The position numbers and the translations under genes are program-made. The notes under the pieces were generated by a model. It did no database searches, was not told the DNA's origin, and worked only from the letters and a program-made list of their open reading frames with translations. Shown one piece after another: positions 34,344-44,351 of a DNA stretch of 60,602 nt (positions are counted from its first letter, which is position 1; each line of letters begins with the position of its first letter). Where the stretch lies: positions 1 to 60,602 of the forward strand of contig CAYTKQ010000019.1 of the NCBI GenBank assembly GCA_964438705.1, read 5' to 3'. The DNA is from Christensenella sp964438705. GTDB taxonomy: Bacteria > Bacillota > Clostridia > Christensenellales > Christensenellaceae.

Positions 34344-37300
34344 ATGGGCGTAACATTTATTTTGGGACGCACGGCCTCAAAACGGGACGAGCGTGTGATG
34401 GAAAAGATCAGGGACGTTGCGGCGGGCGATCCGCTTGCGGACGTCCTTGTTGTGGTGCCGCCGCAATCCACCTACATCACCGAAAAGCAGCTGCTGCGTA
34501 CGCTCCGCGCAAAGGGACTGATGGGCGTGTGCGTGCAAAGCCCTGCGCGCATTTGCGACCGTGTGCTGGAGAGCACCTACGGCAGGACGGTGACGGGCAT
34601 CGACAGTGCGGGCAAAAGCATGCTGCTGCGCCGCATACTGGACGCGCACAGGGAGGAGCTGAGCGCGCTTGCGCGGTGTGCGGGGCGTGGGGATATTCCC
34701 GTGGAGCTGGCAAGCCTCATTGCGGAATTCAAGACGCTCGACATTACGCCCGCGCTGCTGCGCGACATTCAGACGGAGCACGTCAATACGCGAGAAAAGC
34801 TTTTGGATATCGCGCTTTTGTATGAACGCTTCAATGAGCAGAGCGAGGGACTGTTCGACACCGAGGATAGGATCAACATGGTGATCGACCACATTCCGGA
34901 GGCGGAGTTCGTGAAAAACGCGTTTCTTGTGATCCATGGGTTCGACATCTATAACGCGCAGACCGTGCGCTTTTTGAAGGCGCTGATGCGCACCGCCAAA
35001 GACACGGTGATGTCCTTTTACTACGCGGATGGGGACGCGCCCGACGCGGAGACCTACGGCATTTGCGACGAGAATCGCAACAAATTTCTGGCGGACGCGA
35101 TTCAGATGGGGTTAAAGACGGAGATCGTGACGGAGGACCGGGGCATTTCGCCGGACATTCTGCACATCGAAAAAAACCTCTATGCCTATCCGCCCCAAAA
35201 AGCGGAGCGGGCGAAGGACGTGAGCATTACCCGCGCGGCCTCGGCGGACGAGGAGGTGCGTGCGGTGATGGCGCAGATCGTGTGGCTCAACCAAAATAAA
35301 GGCTACGGTTTCCGTGATATGGCTGTGTGCTGCGGCAGCGCGGAGCGTTACGTTCCGCTGATCGCGCGGCGTTTCCGCGAGGCTGGCATCCCCTGCTTTG
35401 CGGGAGAGAAGCGCACGCTCGACGAATGCGCGTTCAGCACCTTTTTGCTGACTGCTTTTGCGCTGATGGGCGGGCGGTTGAAAAAGGATACGCTCATGGC
35501 CCACGCAAAAACAGGGTTTTGCGATTTGAGCGAGCGGCAGCTCTGCGCACTGCAAAACTATGTTTTTTCAAACGTGCGCGACGGTTTTGCGTTCACCTTC
35601 CCCTTCCGTGCCGAGGAGGCGGAGCGTGCGAGGGTGACGCTGATGGAGCCGGTGATGGCGCTGCGCGAGCGTGCGAAGGACGCAAATACGGCGGAACAGC
35701 TGATCGCGTGCGTGCTTGATTACGCAAAAGGACGCGAAGCGGCAAAAAAGCTAAACGCACAGAACATCCGCGCACAGCGCGCGGGGCTTTACGAAAGCGC
35801 GGAATGGAACGCGCAGGTGTACGAAAAAACGATGCGCATCTTAAAGCAGGCGCAGGAAATATTGCGGGACGCCCCCATGGACAGGGCACTTCTGCTTTCT
35901 CTCTTAAAAACCGGATTCGCGGCGCAAAAGGTGGGGGTCATCCCGCCCGGCGCGGACGAGGTGGCGGTGGGCGAGATTTCGTATATACGCCTCGACGAGG
36001 TGAAGGCTGTGTTTATACTGGGCGCAAACGACGGCGTGCTGCCAAATTACGAGCAGACCTCCGATTTGCTTGCGGACCACGAGCGTGAGCTGATTTTATC
36101 GCAGGTGGCGGGGCTTCAATACACGGGCAATGTGGAAAAGCAAAAGCTTGCGATTTTGAAAACGTTCACCAAGCCGAGAGAAAAGCTGTTTTTGAGCTGC
36201 GTTGACGACGGCAGGGAGAAGCCATCCCCCATCCTCGACCGGCTGGGTGAGATTTTTGACGGGATACGGCACAACGAAGCGGCGGACATTTTGCCCATGC
36301 TCAAGCAAAACGCGTATCTGCTGACCGCGCATTCTCTGCGCGCATATGCAAGCGGGCTTACGAGTACCGTTTCCGAAAGCGTTGCTGCCGCCGTGATGCA
36401 CGACGACGAGTTTCCGCAAAAGCTGCGCGCGATCGAATGGGGCACGCAAAACGCAAATGCGGCGCGTTCGCTGCGGGGGGAGCTTGCGACGGCACTTTAC
36501 GGTGAAATGAAGGGCAGCGCATCCCGGCTCGAGCAATACTATGAATGTCCATACAAGCATTTTGTTGCATACGGGCTCAATGTGAAGGCACCGCGCGAAT
36601 ACACCATCGACCCGCTGGATGTGGGGAATTACGCGCATAAGATATTGGAAACGATGACGCGGGACATCAAGCAAAGCGGCAAACGCTGGGCGGATATCCC
36701 GCAAAAAGAATTTGACGGGCTGTTTGAGAAAAGCGCTGAAGCAGCGCGCGAGGAGCAGGGCAAGTATACCCTCAACAGGCACAACGAGACGGTGCTCGGT
36801 GCGGTGGAACGCGAGGTGCGGCTGGCGGCGCAGGCCATCCGGCTGCAAACGGAGCAGTCGCTTTTGCAGCCGTGGGAAAGCGAACACTTTTTCACGCAGG
36901 AGTTGGCAGAAGGGCTGGTGGTGAACGGGAAGATCGACCGCATCGACGCGGCGGAGCTTGACGGAACGCCGTATTTCAGCATCGTGGACTACAAGACCGG
37001 CGAACCGCATTTTTCGCTGCGCGCGCTTGCGGGTGGGCTTTCGCTCCAGTTGATGATCTACATCATGGCAGCGGCAGAGGTGCTGGGGGAAAACGCCGTG
37101 TTTGCGGGCGCGAATTATTTCAGGATACACCTGCCTTCCTTCACGGAGGAAGGGAAGAAGCCCGAAGAGGATTTTGACATGGAGGGCGTGTGCGGCGTGG
37201 ATTTTGAGACCGCGCAGCAGCTTTACGGCGGCGAGGAAAACACGGTGCTGACCATAACGCTGAGCCGGAAAAAGGATGGGGAGATCGCCAAAAGTGCGGA

Positions 37301-37565
37301 AGAAAAGCTGTTCAGCCCGGAGGAGATTTCGGGCCTCATCGGCTTTACGCGCAGGCTGATCGCACAGGCGGTCGGCGGGATGAAGGCGGGGGACACGCGT
37401 ATTCGGCCTTATTTGATGGACGGCAGGATGGGGTGCGATTACTGCGATTTTGCGTCGGTGTGTATGTACGACGAGGGATATAGGGGAAACGTACCCCGCG
37501 TGATTGAAAAAATGGACCGCGAACAGGCCATGGAGCAAATGTGTGGGGAAGAGGATCAGGCGTGA
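34344..37565 (+). CDS. addB: ATP-dependent helicase/deoxyribonuclease subunit B
   Basis: AddB, with AddA, resects double-strand breaks and loads RecA. It has 1073 residues. The C-terminal nuclease domain contains SIVDYKTGEPHFS (near 878-890). The iron-sulfur staple cysteines are in YYECPYKHF (near 735) and GCDYCDFASVC (near 1030). HGFDIYNAQTVRFLKAL and PLIARRFREAGIPCF are AddB-like helicase-fold segments. The N-terminal P-loop is degenerate: FILGRTASKRDERV has no GKT/S, so this copy probably does not bind ATP there. It overlaps addA by 4 bp (GTGA). Confidence 0.94.
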   Translation: MGVTFILGRTASKRDERVMEKIRDVAAGDPLADVLVVVPPQSTYITEKQLLRTLRAKGLMGVCVQSPARICDRVLESTYGRTVTGIDSAGKSMLLRRILDAHREELSALARCAGRGDIPVELASLIAEFKTLDITPALLRDIQTEHVNTREKLLDIALLYERFNEQSEGLFDTEDRINMVIDHIPEAEFVKNAFLVIHGFDIYNAQTVRFLKALMRTAKDTVMSFYYADGDAPDAETYGICDENRNKFLADAIQMGLKTEIVTEDRGISPDILHIEKNLYAYPPQKAERAKDVSITRAASADEEVRAVMAQIVWLNQNKGYGFRDMAVCCGSAERYVPLIARRFREAGIPCFAGEKRTLDECAFSTFLLTAFALMGGRLKKDTLMAHAKTGFCDLSERQLCALQNYVFSNVRDGFAFTFPFRAEEAERARVTLMEPVMALRERAKDANTAEQLIACVLDYAKGREAAKKLNAQNIRAQRAGLYESAEWNAQVYEKTMRILKQAQEILRDAPMDRALLLSLLKTGFAAQKVGVIPPGADEVAVGEISYIRLDEVKAVFILGANDGVLPNYEQTSDLLADHERELILSQVAGLQYTGNVEKQKLAILKTFTKPREKLFLSCVDDGREKPSPILDRLGEIFDGIRHNEAADILPMLKQNAYLLTAHSLRAYASGLTSTVSESVAAAVMHDDEFPQKLRAIEWGTQNANAARSLRGELATALYGEMKGSASRLEQYYECPYKHFVAYGLNVKAPREYTIDPLDVGNYAHKILETMTRDIKQSGKRWADIPQKEFDGLFEKSAEAAREEQGKYTLNRHNETVLGAVEREVRLAAQAIRLQTEQSLLQPWESEHFFTQELAEGLVVNGKIDRIDAAELDGTPYFSIVDYKTGEPHFSLRALAGGLSLQLMIYIMAAAEVLGENAVFAGANYFRIHLPSFTEEGKKPEEDFDMEGVCGVDFETAQQLYGGEENTVLTITLSRKKDGEIAKSAEEKLFSPEEISGLIGFTRRLIAQAVGGMKAGDTRIRPYLMDGRMGCDYCDFASVCMYDEGYRGNVPRVIEKMDREQAMEQMCGEEDQA

Positions 37566-40500
37566 ATCTGACGGAGAAACAGGCGAGAGCCGTCACAACC
37601 GATACGAAAAACGTGCTCGTATCCGCTGCGGCGGGCAGCGGGAAGACGAGCGTGCTCGCAAAACGCGTGGCGCGGCTCGTGCTTTTGGGCGGGGACATTC
37701 GTTCGATGCTGGTGATGACCTTCACCAACGCGGCGGCGGCGGAAATGCGTCAGCGCATCGCGCGGGAGCTGCGTCAGGAGGCGGCGCGCGTGCAGGATAA
37801 GCGCCTGTATGAGCAGGCGGAGTTTGTTGCGGCGGCAGACATCTCCACCTTCCACAGCTTTTGCGGCAAGGTGGTGCGCAAAAATTACGCGATGCTCGGC
37901 CTTTCGCCCGGCGCGCGGGTGATGGACGAAGCAGAGATGAACCGCATGAAATCCGCCGCCGCGCGTGAGCTGTTCGACGGGCTCTACGAGGAGAACGACG
38001 AGGGATTTTTACGGCTGCTGGGGCGGTATACAAGGCGAAACGACGACCGCCGCCTTGCGGAATATATGTTCCGCGTGTACGATTACCTCATGAGCAAGCC
38101 CGATCCGTTTGACTGGGCGAAATGGTCGGAGGAAAAAAACAATGCGGAATACATCGCATGGCTCAAAGCGCAGTATGATACGGGCGCGGCGGATCAACTG
38201 CGGCGCGCACGGGAGTGGATACAGGCCTCGGAGGTACTTTCGTGCCTAAGCGAAGAAAAACAGCACGCACAGGACCTCGCGTGCATTGCCGTGCTCGAGG
38301 AGATGGAGGAATACACACGCCAAAACGGGGCGGAGGCGCTGTGCGGCAAGTACAGCGCAACGAAGATCCCGGCGGTCGTGCGGGGATTGCAGGAGGAAAA
38401 CAGGGAGCAGATCAAGCGCTGTTACGGCGAGGCGCGCAAGGCCTTGAAGGAAGCGCTCAGGCAAGAGGACGAGCCGTTTGAAGTGCGTGTGAAGCGCGAG
38501 CTGGCACATACGCAGCAGGACGTAAGGGCTATGATGGCGCTTGCGCGGCGCTTTCATGCGCGATACGCGGAAAACAAATCCGAGGCGAATGTGCTCGATT
38601 ATTCGGACATGGAACACTTTGCGCTGCGGGCCTTTCGCGACGAAACAGTGCGCTCGGTGTACGCCGGGCTTTACGAGCATATCTTCGTGGACGAATATCA
38701 GGATACCAACCCTGTGCAGGAGGAGATCGTGCGTGCGGTGGCGAGTGTGGGCAGTCTGTTTATGGTGGGGGACATCAAGCAGAGCATTTATAAGTTTCGC
38801 CTTGCGGACCCGTTCATCTTCCGTGAAAAGGCGCGCGAGTTCCGTGGAGAAACAAAGAGCGGCGAGCTGATTTTGATGAATGACAACTTTCGCAGCCGGG
38901 GCGGCGTGATCAATGCGGTGAACGGCGTGATGGAGCGCGTGATGTGCGAAAGCCTTGGCGAGGTGTGCTACGACGAGGGAGAGCGCCTCGCGGGCAGCGC
39001 TACGGGCGGCGGTGCGGAAATATTGCTGTGCGTGGAAAACAAGGAGGAAACCAAGCACGCATTGGAAGCGCGGATGATCGCCGCGGGCATCGAGCGGGAT
39101 CTCGCGGGGGAGATCATCGACAAGCAGACGGGTGCGCCGCGCCCTGTGTGCTATGGGGACGTGGCGGTATTGTTCCGCTCACGCGGGGATATGATCTATC
39201 TCCTGAAATCCGAGCTTGACCGGCGAGGCATCCCCTGTGCGATCGATGTGGAGCAGTCCAAGGACCTCCGGGAGATCGAGCTTTTTGTGAACATACTTAA
39301 GCTGATCGACAATCCCCGGCAGGATATTCCCCTGCTGTCCGTCATGCGCTCGTACGTCGGCGGCATGGACGAGGAAGATTTTGCGCGAATCCGCGTGGCG
39401 GACGAGCGGGAGGGCGCGCCCTTTTGTGAGAGTGCCGAGCGCTACAGTCAAAATGACGACGACACCGCAAAAAAGCTTCGCGCTTTGTTTGCGCGGCTCG
39501 GTTTTTTGCGTACGTGTGCGGCTTCCCTTTCGGTGCGCGCGCTGCTTGAGCGCGTGGTACAGGAGTTCGATTTTGAGACCTATCTTGCGTGCACGCCGGG
39601 CGGCGAGATGAAGCAGGCGGTGTTTTCACAGTTTATGGCAGTGGCGTCAGAGACGGCAGCGTCGCTTGGAAACAGCCTCTATTTGCTGCTGTGCGCGCTG
39701 CACGACGCGAAGAAGCGGGACGGAGCGTATCTGAAGGCCGCTGTGCGCCCGGGCAGTGCGGATTGTGTGCATATCACCACCATCCACGGCTCAAAGGGGC
39801 TTGAATATCCCATCGTATATGTGGCAAACTTAGAGCGTACGCTCACGGTACAGGATTTCAAAAACCGTATGCTGATCCACGCGGATTACGGGCTGATGAC
39901 GCAGTACATCGACGACGAGAAGCTTGTGCGGCGCACCACGCTGGAGCTGGAGCTTGCAAAGCGGCAAATGCGGCGGGAATATCTTTCCGAGGAGCTGCGT
40001 GTGCTGTATGTGGCGATGACGCGTGCGCGGGAAAAATTATACCTTGCGGGAAGCGTGGCGGATTTGGAGCGTGCACAAGAGGAATGGCGGCTGATTCACG
40101 ACATGGACGGATACGGCGACGCGAAGTCTATGCTTGCGTGGGTGATGGCGGCGAACGAGGACGCGCTGATGCCTGTGCATCTATATGACGAACAGGAAAA
40201 AGAGGAGCGCGCACGGCCCGATCTGGCGGCCTACCGTGAAAAGCTGCGCACGGCAGAGGAACGCCCGGCACTTTTGAGTGTACAGGAAACCGCGTCCGCG
40301 CCCGCAAAGGTTTCGGTGAGCGCGGTGAAGCAGGCGCAAAAGGAGTTCAGGCGGTTTTTGTCGCCCGTGCTTGCCGATGCGGACGAGGAGATCACGGGCG
40401 CACGGCTTGGAACACTTGTGCACAGCATGATGGAGCATGTCGTTTTTTCGGGAAAGAGCGTGGAGGAGACGGCGCGGCAAATGCGCGGACGTTTGCTGCT

Positions 40501-40888
40501 CGACGGGCCGGAATATGAGGCGGTGCTGCGGCATGCGGACTGGATCGAAGGATTTCTGAAAACGCCGATCTATGCGCGCATCCAAAAGGCGAAGCGGGTC
40601 TTAAAGGAGCAGCCCTTCAATTTGGAGACGGCGGCGCAGGATATCGGCTTTGAGGGCGAGGGAACGATGCTTGTGCAGGGTATACTCGACCTCGCGTTTT
40701 TGGAGGACGCATGGGTGCTCGTGGATTATAAGACTGACCGCGTGACAAAAGCAACCGTGCAGCAAACGGTGGAGGGATATGCGGTGCAGCTTGCGCTTTA
40801 TGCGCGCGCGCTGGAGGACATCACCGGAATCCCGGTCAAGGAGAAATACCTGTACTTCCTGCGGCTTGGGAAGTGCATGGAATTATAA
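37562..40888 (+). CDS. addA: ATP-dependent helicase/nuclease subunit A
   Basis: UvrD-like 3'-5' helicase plus RecB-type nuclease. The GTG at 37562 overlaps the addB stop and follows GAGGA at 8 nt, so I prefer it to the in-frame ATG 21 nt upstream; this gives 1108 residues. Motif I is SAAAGSGKTSVL (22-30 region), Ia VMTFTNAAAAEMRQRI, motif II FVDEYQDTNPVQ (near 375), motif III GDIKQSIYKFR, motif V TTIHGSKGLEYP (near 740) and motif VI LYVAMTRAREKLYLAG. The nuclease site is VLVDYKTDRV (near 1053). It is translationally coupled to addB. Confidence 0.96.
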   Translation: MNLTEKQARAVTTDTKNVLVSAAAGSGKTSVLAKRVARLVLLGGDIRSMLVMTFTNAAAAEMRQRIARELRQEAARVQDKRLYEQAEFVAAADISTFHSFCGKVVRKNYAMLGLSPGARVMDEAEMNRMKSAAARELFDGLYEENDEGFLRLLGRYTRRNDDRRLAEYMFRVYDYLMSKPDPFDWAKWSEEKNNAEYIAWLKAQYDTGAADQLRRAREWIQASEVLSCLSEEKQHAQDLACIAVLEEMEEYTRQNGAEALCGKYSATKIPAVVRGLQEENREQIKRCYGEARKALKEALRQEDEPFEVRVKRELAHTQQDVRAMMALARRFHARYAENKSEANVLDYSDMEHFALRAFRDETVRSVYAGLYEHIFVDEYQDTNPVQEEIVRAVASVGSLFMVGDIKQSIYKFRLADPFIFREKAREFRGETKSGELILMNDNFRSRGGVINAVNGVMERVMCESLGEVCYDEGERLAGSATGGGAEILLCVENKEETKHALEARMIAAGIERDLAGEIIDKQTGAPRPVCYGDVAVLFRSRGDMIYLLKSELDRRGIPCAIDVEQSKDLREIELFVNILKLIDNPRQDIPLLSVMRSYVGGMDEEDFARIRVADEREGAPFCESAERYSQNDDDTAKKLRALFARLGFLRTCAASLSVRALLERVVQEFDFETYLACTPGGEMKQAVFSQFMAVASETAASLGNSLYLLLCALHDAKKRDGAYLKAAVRPGSADCVHITTIHGSKGLEYPIVYVANLERTLTVQDFKNRMLIHADYGLMTQYIDDEKLVRRTTLELELAKRQMRREYLSEELRVLYVAMTRAREKLYLAGSVADLERAQEEWRLIHDMDGYGDAKSMLAWVMAANEDALMPVHLYDEQEKEERARPDLAAYREKLRTAEERPALLSVQETASAPAKVSVSAVKQAQKEFRRFLSPVLADADEEITGARLGTLVHSMMEHVVFSGKSVEETARQMRGRLLLDGPEYEAVLRHADWIEGFLKTPIYARIQKAKRVLKEQPFNLETAAQDIGFEGEGTMLVQGILDLAFLEDAWVLVDYKTDRVTKATVQQTVEGYAVQLALYARALEDITGIPVKEKYLYFLRLGKCMEL

Positions 40889-40900
40889 AGGAGAGATAAT

Positions 40901-41671
40901 ATGGCAAGATTTGTAACGGATTTTATGGTGAACAGACCGGATGCGGATCAATTTATCCAGTATGTGACGCTTGATTTTCTGCAAAAGGAAGGGTTCAAAT
41001 ATCAGGACTACAAGGGTGAGATGCTCTGGAAAAAGGGGACGGGGGCGCTTGCCGCGCCGCAGTTTCTGAAGGTAGAGCACAAGGACGGGCATGTGCATGT
41101 GGAGGTGTGGCTGCGTACGGTGTGGCTGCCGGGTGTGCACGGGGCAGAAATGGACCTCTCGGGCGCGTGGGGCTTTGCGATCAAGGAAGCGCTGCGCAGC
41201 AAGGTAAATCAGCTGATTGGTCTGCTGCAGCAGCCGCAGATGGTTCCGGGCGGCCCACCGCAGGGACAAACTGCCGGGCAAATGCCCCCGCAAAACGCCG
41301 CATATGAGCAGCAAACACCGCCTGTGCAACAAAACATGGAACATGTCCCGCCTGTGCAGCAGGGCCAGCCCATGCAGCAAAATATGCCTCCCATGCAGCA
41401 ACAGGCCGCGGTACCGGTGATCGTGCACAACACCAGCGGCAGTGCGGTCGCTTCGCTTGTACTGGGGCTGGTGAGCATACTTGGACTGTTGATTCCGATC
41501 CTTGGGGTCGTGTGCAGCATCATCGGCATCGCGCAGGGCGTGAGGGGCAGGCGTTCGACCGCGAAGGGCCTTGCGACGGCAGGTCTTGTTGTGAGTATTA
41601 TTTTCCTCGTGATCTCCATCATCAACTGGATCATGGGCGCGGTAATGTTAACCAGCTATTATATGTATTGA
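40901..41671 (+). CDS. Membrane protein with Pro/Gln linker and DUF4190-like domain
   Basis: A 256-residue protein. A soluble N-terminal domain (1-110; KYQDYKGEMLWKKGTG, HVHVEVWLRTVWLPG) is followed by a P/Q/M-rich linker (about 111-170). Two membrane helices of DUF4190 type follow (SAVASLVLGLVSILGLLIPILG; GLATAGLVVSIIFLVISIINW) around IGIAQGVRGRRSTAKG. The layout is common in Firmicutes proteins of unknown function. It lies 12 bp after addA and is probably co-transcribed, without an obvious link to recombination. Confidence 0.78.
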   Translation: MARFVTDFMVNRPDADQFIQYVTLDFLQKEGFKYQDYKGEMLWKKGTGALAAPQFLKVEHKDGHVHVEVWLRTVWLPGVHGAEMDLSGAWGFAIKEALRSKVNQLIGLLQQPQMVPGGPPQGQTAGQMPPQNAAYEQQTPPVQQNMEHVPPVQQGQPMQQNMPPMQQQAAVPVIVHNTSGSAVASLVLGLVSILGLLIPILGVVCSIIGIAQGVRGRRSTAKGLATAGLVVSIIFLVISIINWIMGAVMLTSYYMY

Positions 41672-41765
41672 GATGCAGATCATTTCATCACCAAGCGATT
41701 TTGGATCAGCCGCAGCGTATGCTGGATGAATTGTTTGGGGATGATTGATGTGATTGCAGGGTCGC

Positions 41766-41800
41766 AAAAAAAGCCGGTACAATGTGCACCGGTTTTTTTT
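41766..41800. terminator. Terminator between converging genes
   Basis: AAAAAAGCCGGT and ACCGGTTTTTTT pair (one G-U) and are followed by T8. It serves the addBA unit and, from the other side, the regulator gene. Confidence 0.85.
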
Positions 41801-41850
41801 GATGAGTCAATTGCACTTTGATATCATCCGCAGGATCGCCTAAGGACGAC

Positions 41851-44121
41851 CTATTTGATATATTCTGCGAAAATGGTTTCCAGTCTGCTTTGTGTATTTT
41901 GGATCGCTTCAGATACATCGGTCTCATCGAGTATCAGATGGATTGCCTCCTCAAAGAGGGCGGAATCAATCTTATCCTGAGAAATGATCGCCCCCTTTTT
42001 TTGATAAGGAGGGATCAAGGGCTTGGTATATTTGTATACGGACAAATAAAGAGGAAGCCACGGATATAGTTTTACGAGTTCATCGTTTGTAAACAGCTGC
42101 GCAATGGCGGGCTGTCCGCCCAGAAGAGCAAAATAGTTTGCATTCGTTTCCGTGCAGGCCCAATTCAAAAACTTGAAGGCGGCCTCCTTGTTTGCGGAAT
42201 TTGCATTGATGCCAAAGCTCCATCCGCCAAGAATGGGAGTACGCCCGGGGATATGGCTATATCCGATGCTGCCCGTCAGGCTGCTTCGCCGCAGATCTAC
42301 GATGTCGGTCAAAAAGGAGGGGTATGTGATGAGCATGGCCGTATCGCCGTTGATGAAATCGGAAACGACGCTCACGTCCGTTGCAGTGAGAAAATCCGGC
42401 TTGGCAGATTTCAAGGTGCCCTTATAATTCACATATGCTTTTAACGTTTGAGGCGTATCAAAGGTGACCCTGTTATTTTGATCAAACACCTTTGCACCAT
42501 GCGACCAAAGGCGCATATAGATTTCAGGCACAAGGCATTCCTTATAGGCCGTAGGGATGGAGGTTCCATAATTCACAAGATTTTCCGGTGAATCGCAATG
42601 CGTGAAAAATTCTGAAATCGCGTTGAATTCTGTCCATGTGCGCGGAGGCTGCAATCTGGAGTGATATTTTTTCTCATACTCGACGCGAAGTGCGGGATGA
42701 TCGAACAGGTCTTTTCGATAATACAGAATCTGCGGAGCATACATAAATGGCAAACCAAAATATTTGCCCTCAAATTCACTAAAATATTTTAGGCAATTGG
42801 GCAGATAGATGTCGGCATGAAAGGATGAATCGTTGATATATTCAGAGATATCTGCCAGCACGCCGGTGGCTGCAAGCTCATAAAGCCATGGAATGTCATA
42901 CATAAAAACATCGGACTGCCGGCCGTCGGGCTCCGCATACTCGCTCATGATTTTTTCGAACAAATATCGATGGGGCACGATGTCAAGCGTTGCATTTATG
43001 CCGCAGGCGTTTTCAAAATGCGGTAGGATACTGCGTATCGTATCAACTTGCGGATTTTCCGGCATTAATATGGAGAGCGTATCTTTGCGTCCGTTGACAC
43101 GCGCCACGGAAACGTCGGGGGACATAAGCTTTGTCGGCTGATCCTGCGCCCTGTCTTTCAAAAGGACATGCTGCTTTTCGAAGGTCTTAGGGGATTGCAT
43201 TTGCTGCATGAGCAATTTTGCGGCTTCACCTCCCATTTGCATAGCGGGGCGCACGGTGGAGACGGACGCAAAGGAATGGGTGAATTGATTCCAATGCTCT
43301 TCACCGAGAGTGATCACAGGAATGTCGTCAGGACGATACCCCAGCAAGGTAAGCCCTTCAATGATGCCCATAGCGCTGGATTCGGACGTGGTGATGATTG
43401 CCTGCGGACGATCATCACGCAAAACGCGAACGGTCTGGCGAAAGGCATCCTCCTTGTTGAGACTCGCCGTAATGATGCGCCCGCTCGATATGGGAAGTTT
43501 CATGCTTTGATAGGCCTCTTCGTATCCGCGCACACATTCATTTTCACAATAAAAGCGCCGGGGACCGGTGAAAAGATAAATATTGTGTTTCCCTTGAGCA
43601 AGAAGCGCTTTTGTGATGCGGAAGAGGGTATTGTGATTGTCGAAAGAAACAAAGATCGCATCGAGGTTATTGATCAAACGATCGACCAAAACCAGCGGTT
43701 TGTCGTGTGAGCTGAAATGATCGTAGTAAAAATGCCAATTGTCCGGCTGACAGGTAATCAAGATCAATCCGCAAATATTTTTTTTCAAGAGGCCGTGTAC
43801 GACATTTTGTTCGACATCCGCAATATCGTAAGAAAAAGACAGGTTCAGAAAATATTGCGTATTCTGGAATGCGTGCTCGATCCCTTGAAAAATCTGCGCG
43901 TAATAGGAGTCGTTTAAATTTGGAAGAATGACCCCGACATCATTGTACTGATTTGATTTCAGGCTTTTTGCAGATAGATTTTGTGTGTAGTTAAGCCGCT
44001 CGATCGCTTCCTTGATTTTTCGCTCCGTATGCGCACTGACTGGCTTTGTACGATTGATGTAGTTGGAAACCGTGGCGATGGAGACGCCTGCGGCAACCGC
44101 GACATCTTTGATGGTAGTCAT
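41851..44121 (-). CDS. LacI-family repressor fused to a MalE-like solute-binding domain
   Basis: One 756-residue frame. Residues 1-50 are a LacI helix-turn-helix (TTIKDVAVAAGVSIATVSNYIN, then the hinge LNYTQNLSAKSLKS). Residues 60-335 are the periplasmic-binding-protein-1 effector core (VGVILPNLNDSYYAQIFQGIE; AIITTSESSAMGIIEGLTLLG; STVRPAMQMGGEAAKLLM). From about 348 to the end is a second binding protein of SBP_bac_1 type (DVFMYDIPWLYELAATGVLADISEY; GLPFMYAPQILYYRKDLF; GDTAMLITYP; GGWSFGINANSANKEAAFKFLNW). No signal peptide or TM is present, so both sensor domains are cytoplasmic. It is divergent from the catabolic operon it probably controls. Confidence 0.92.
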   Translation of the reverse strand: MTTIKDVAVAAGVSIATVSNYINRTKPVSAHTERKIKEAIERLNYTQNLSAKSLKSNQYNDVGVILPNLNDSYYAQIFQGIEHAFQNTQYFLNLSFSYDIADVEQNVVHGLLKKNICGLILITCQPDNWHFYYDHFSSHDKPLVLVDRLINNLDAIFVSFDNHNTLFRITKALLAQGKHNIYLFTGPRRFYCENECVRGYEEAYQSMKLPISSGRIITASLNKEDAFRQTVRVLRDDRPQAIITTSESSAMGIIEGLTLLGYRPDDIPVITLGEEHWNQFTHSFASVSTVRPAMQMGGEAAKLLMQQMQSPKTFEKQHVLLKDRAQDQPTKLMSPDVSVARVNGRKDTLSILMPENPQVDTIRSILPHFENACGINATLDIVPHRYLFEKIMSEYAEPDGRQSDVFMYDIPWLYELAATGVLADISEYINDSSFHADIYLPNCLKYFSEFEGKYFGLPFMYAPQILYYRKDLFDHPALRVEYEKKYHSRLQPPRTWTEFNAISEFFTHCDSPENLVNYGTSIPTAYKECLVPEIYMRLWSHGAKVFDQNNRVTFDTPQTLKAYVNYKGTLKSAKPDFLTATDVSVVSDFINGDTAMLITYPSFLTDIVDLRRSSLTGSIGYSHIPGRTPILGGWSFGINANSANKEAAFKFLNWACTETNANYFALLGGQPAIAQLFTNDELVKLYPWLPLYLSVYKYTKPLIPPYQKKGAIISQDKIDSALFEEAIHLILDETDVSEAIQNTQSRLETIFAEYIK

Positions 44122-44179
44122 GATTTGATCCCTTCCCCAATTATAACAAATATTGATTTATTTTAATCTTTTAACATCT

Positions 44180-44207
44180 ATTATAACAGTATTTGCGGAC
44201 AAGTAAA
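44180..44207 (-). promoter_or_regulatory. Promoter of the LacI-SBP regulator
   Basis: On the minus strand, TTTACT and TATAAT are separated by 16 bp. The putative operator at 44209-44220 abuts the -35. Confidence 0.6.
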
Positions 44208-44208
44208 G

Positions 44209-44220
44209 TGAAACGTTTAA
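44209..44220. promoter_or_regulatory. Putative LacI-family operator
   Basis: TGAAACGTTTAA has the palindromic core AAACGTTT with a central CG, the hallmark of LacI/GalR sites. It sits between the two divergent promoters. Confidence 0.6.
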
Positions 44221-44250
44221 ATTAATTTAAAATAAAATTAAATAAAATAC

Positions 44251-44279
44251 TTGTTTTTAACGAAATATAAAATTATAAT
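44251..44279 (+). promoter_or_regulatory. Promoter of the eight-gene operon
   Basis: TTGTTT and a perfect TATAAT are separated by 17 bp, 31 bp downstream of the putative operator. Confidence 0.75.
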
Positions 44280-44351
44280 TAGGCCATACCACAAATCATT
44301 TTCACGTAAAATAATCAATCGACGAAAATTATATATCAGAAGGATGCGCTT

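Noticed and set aside
36096..37538. A 480-codon minus-strand frame opposite addB
   Set aside because: The addB iron-sulfur and nuclease motifs establish the plus frame. The opposite frame has no motif or SD.
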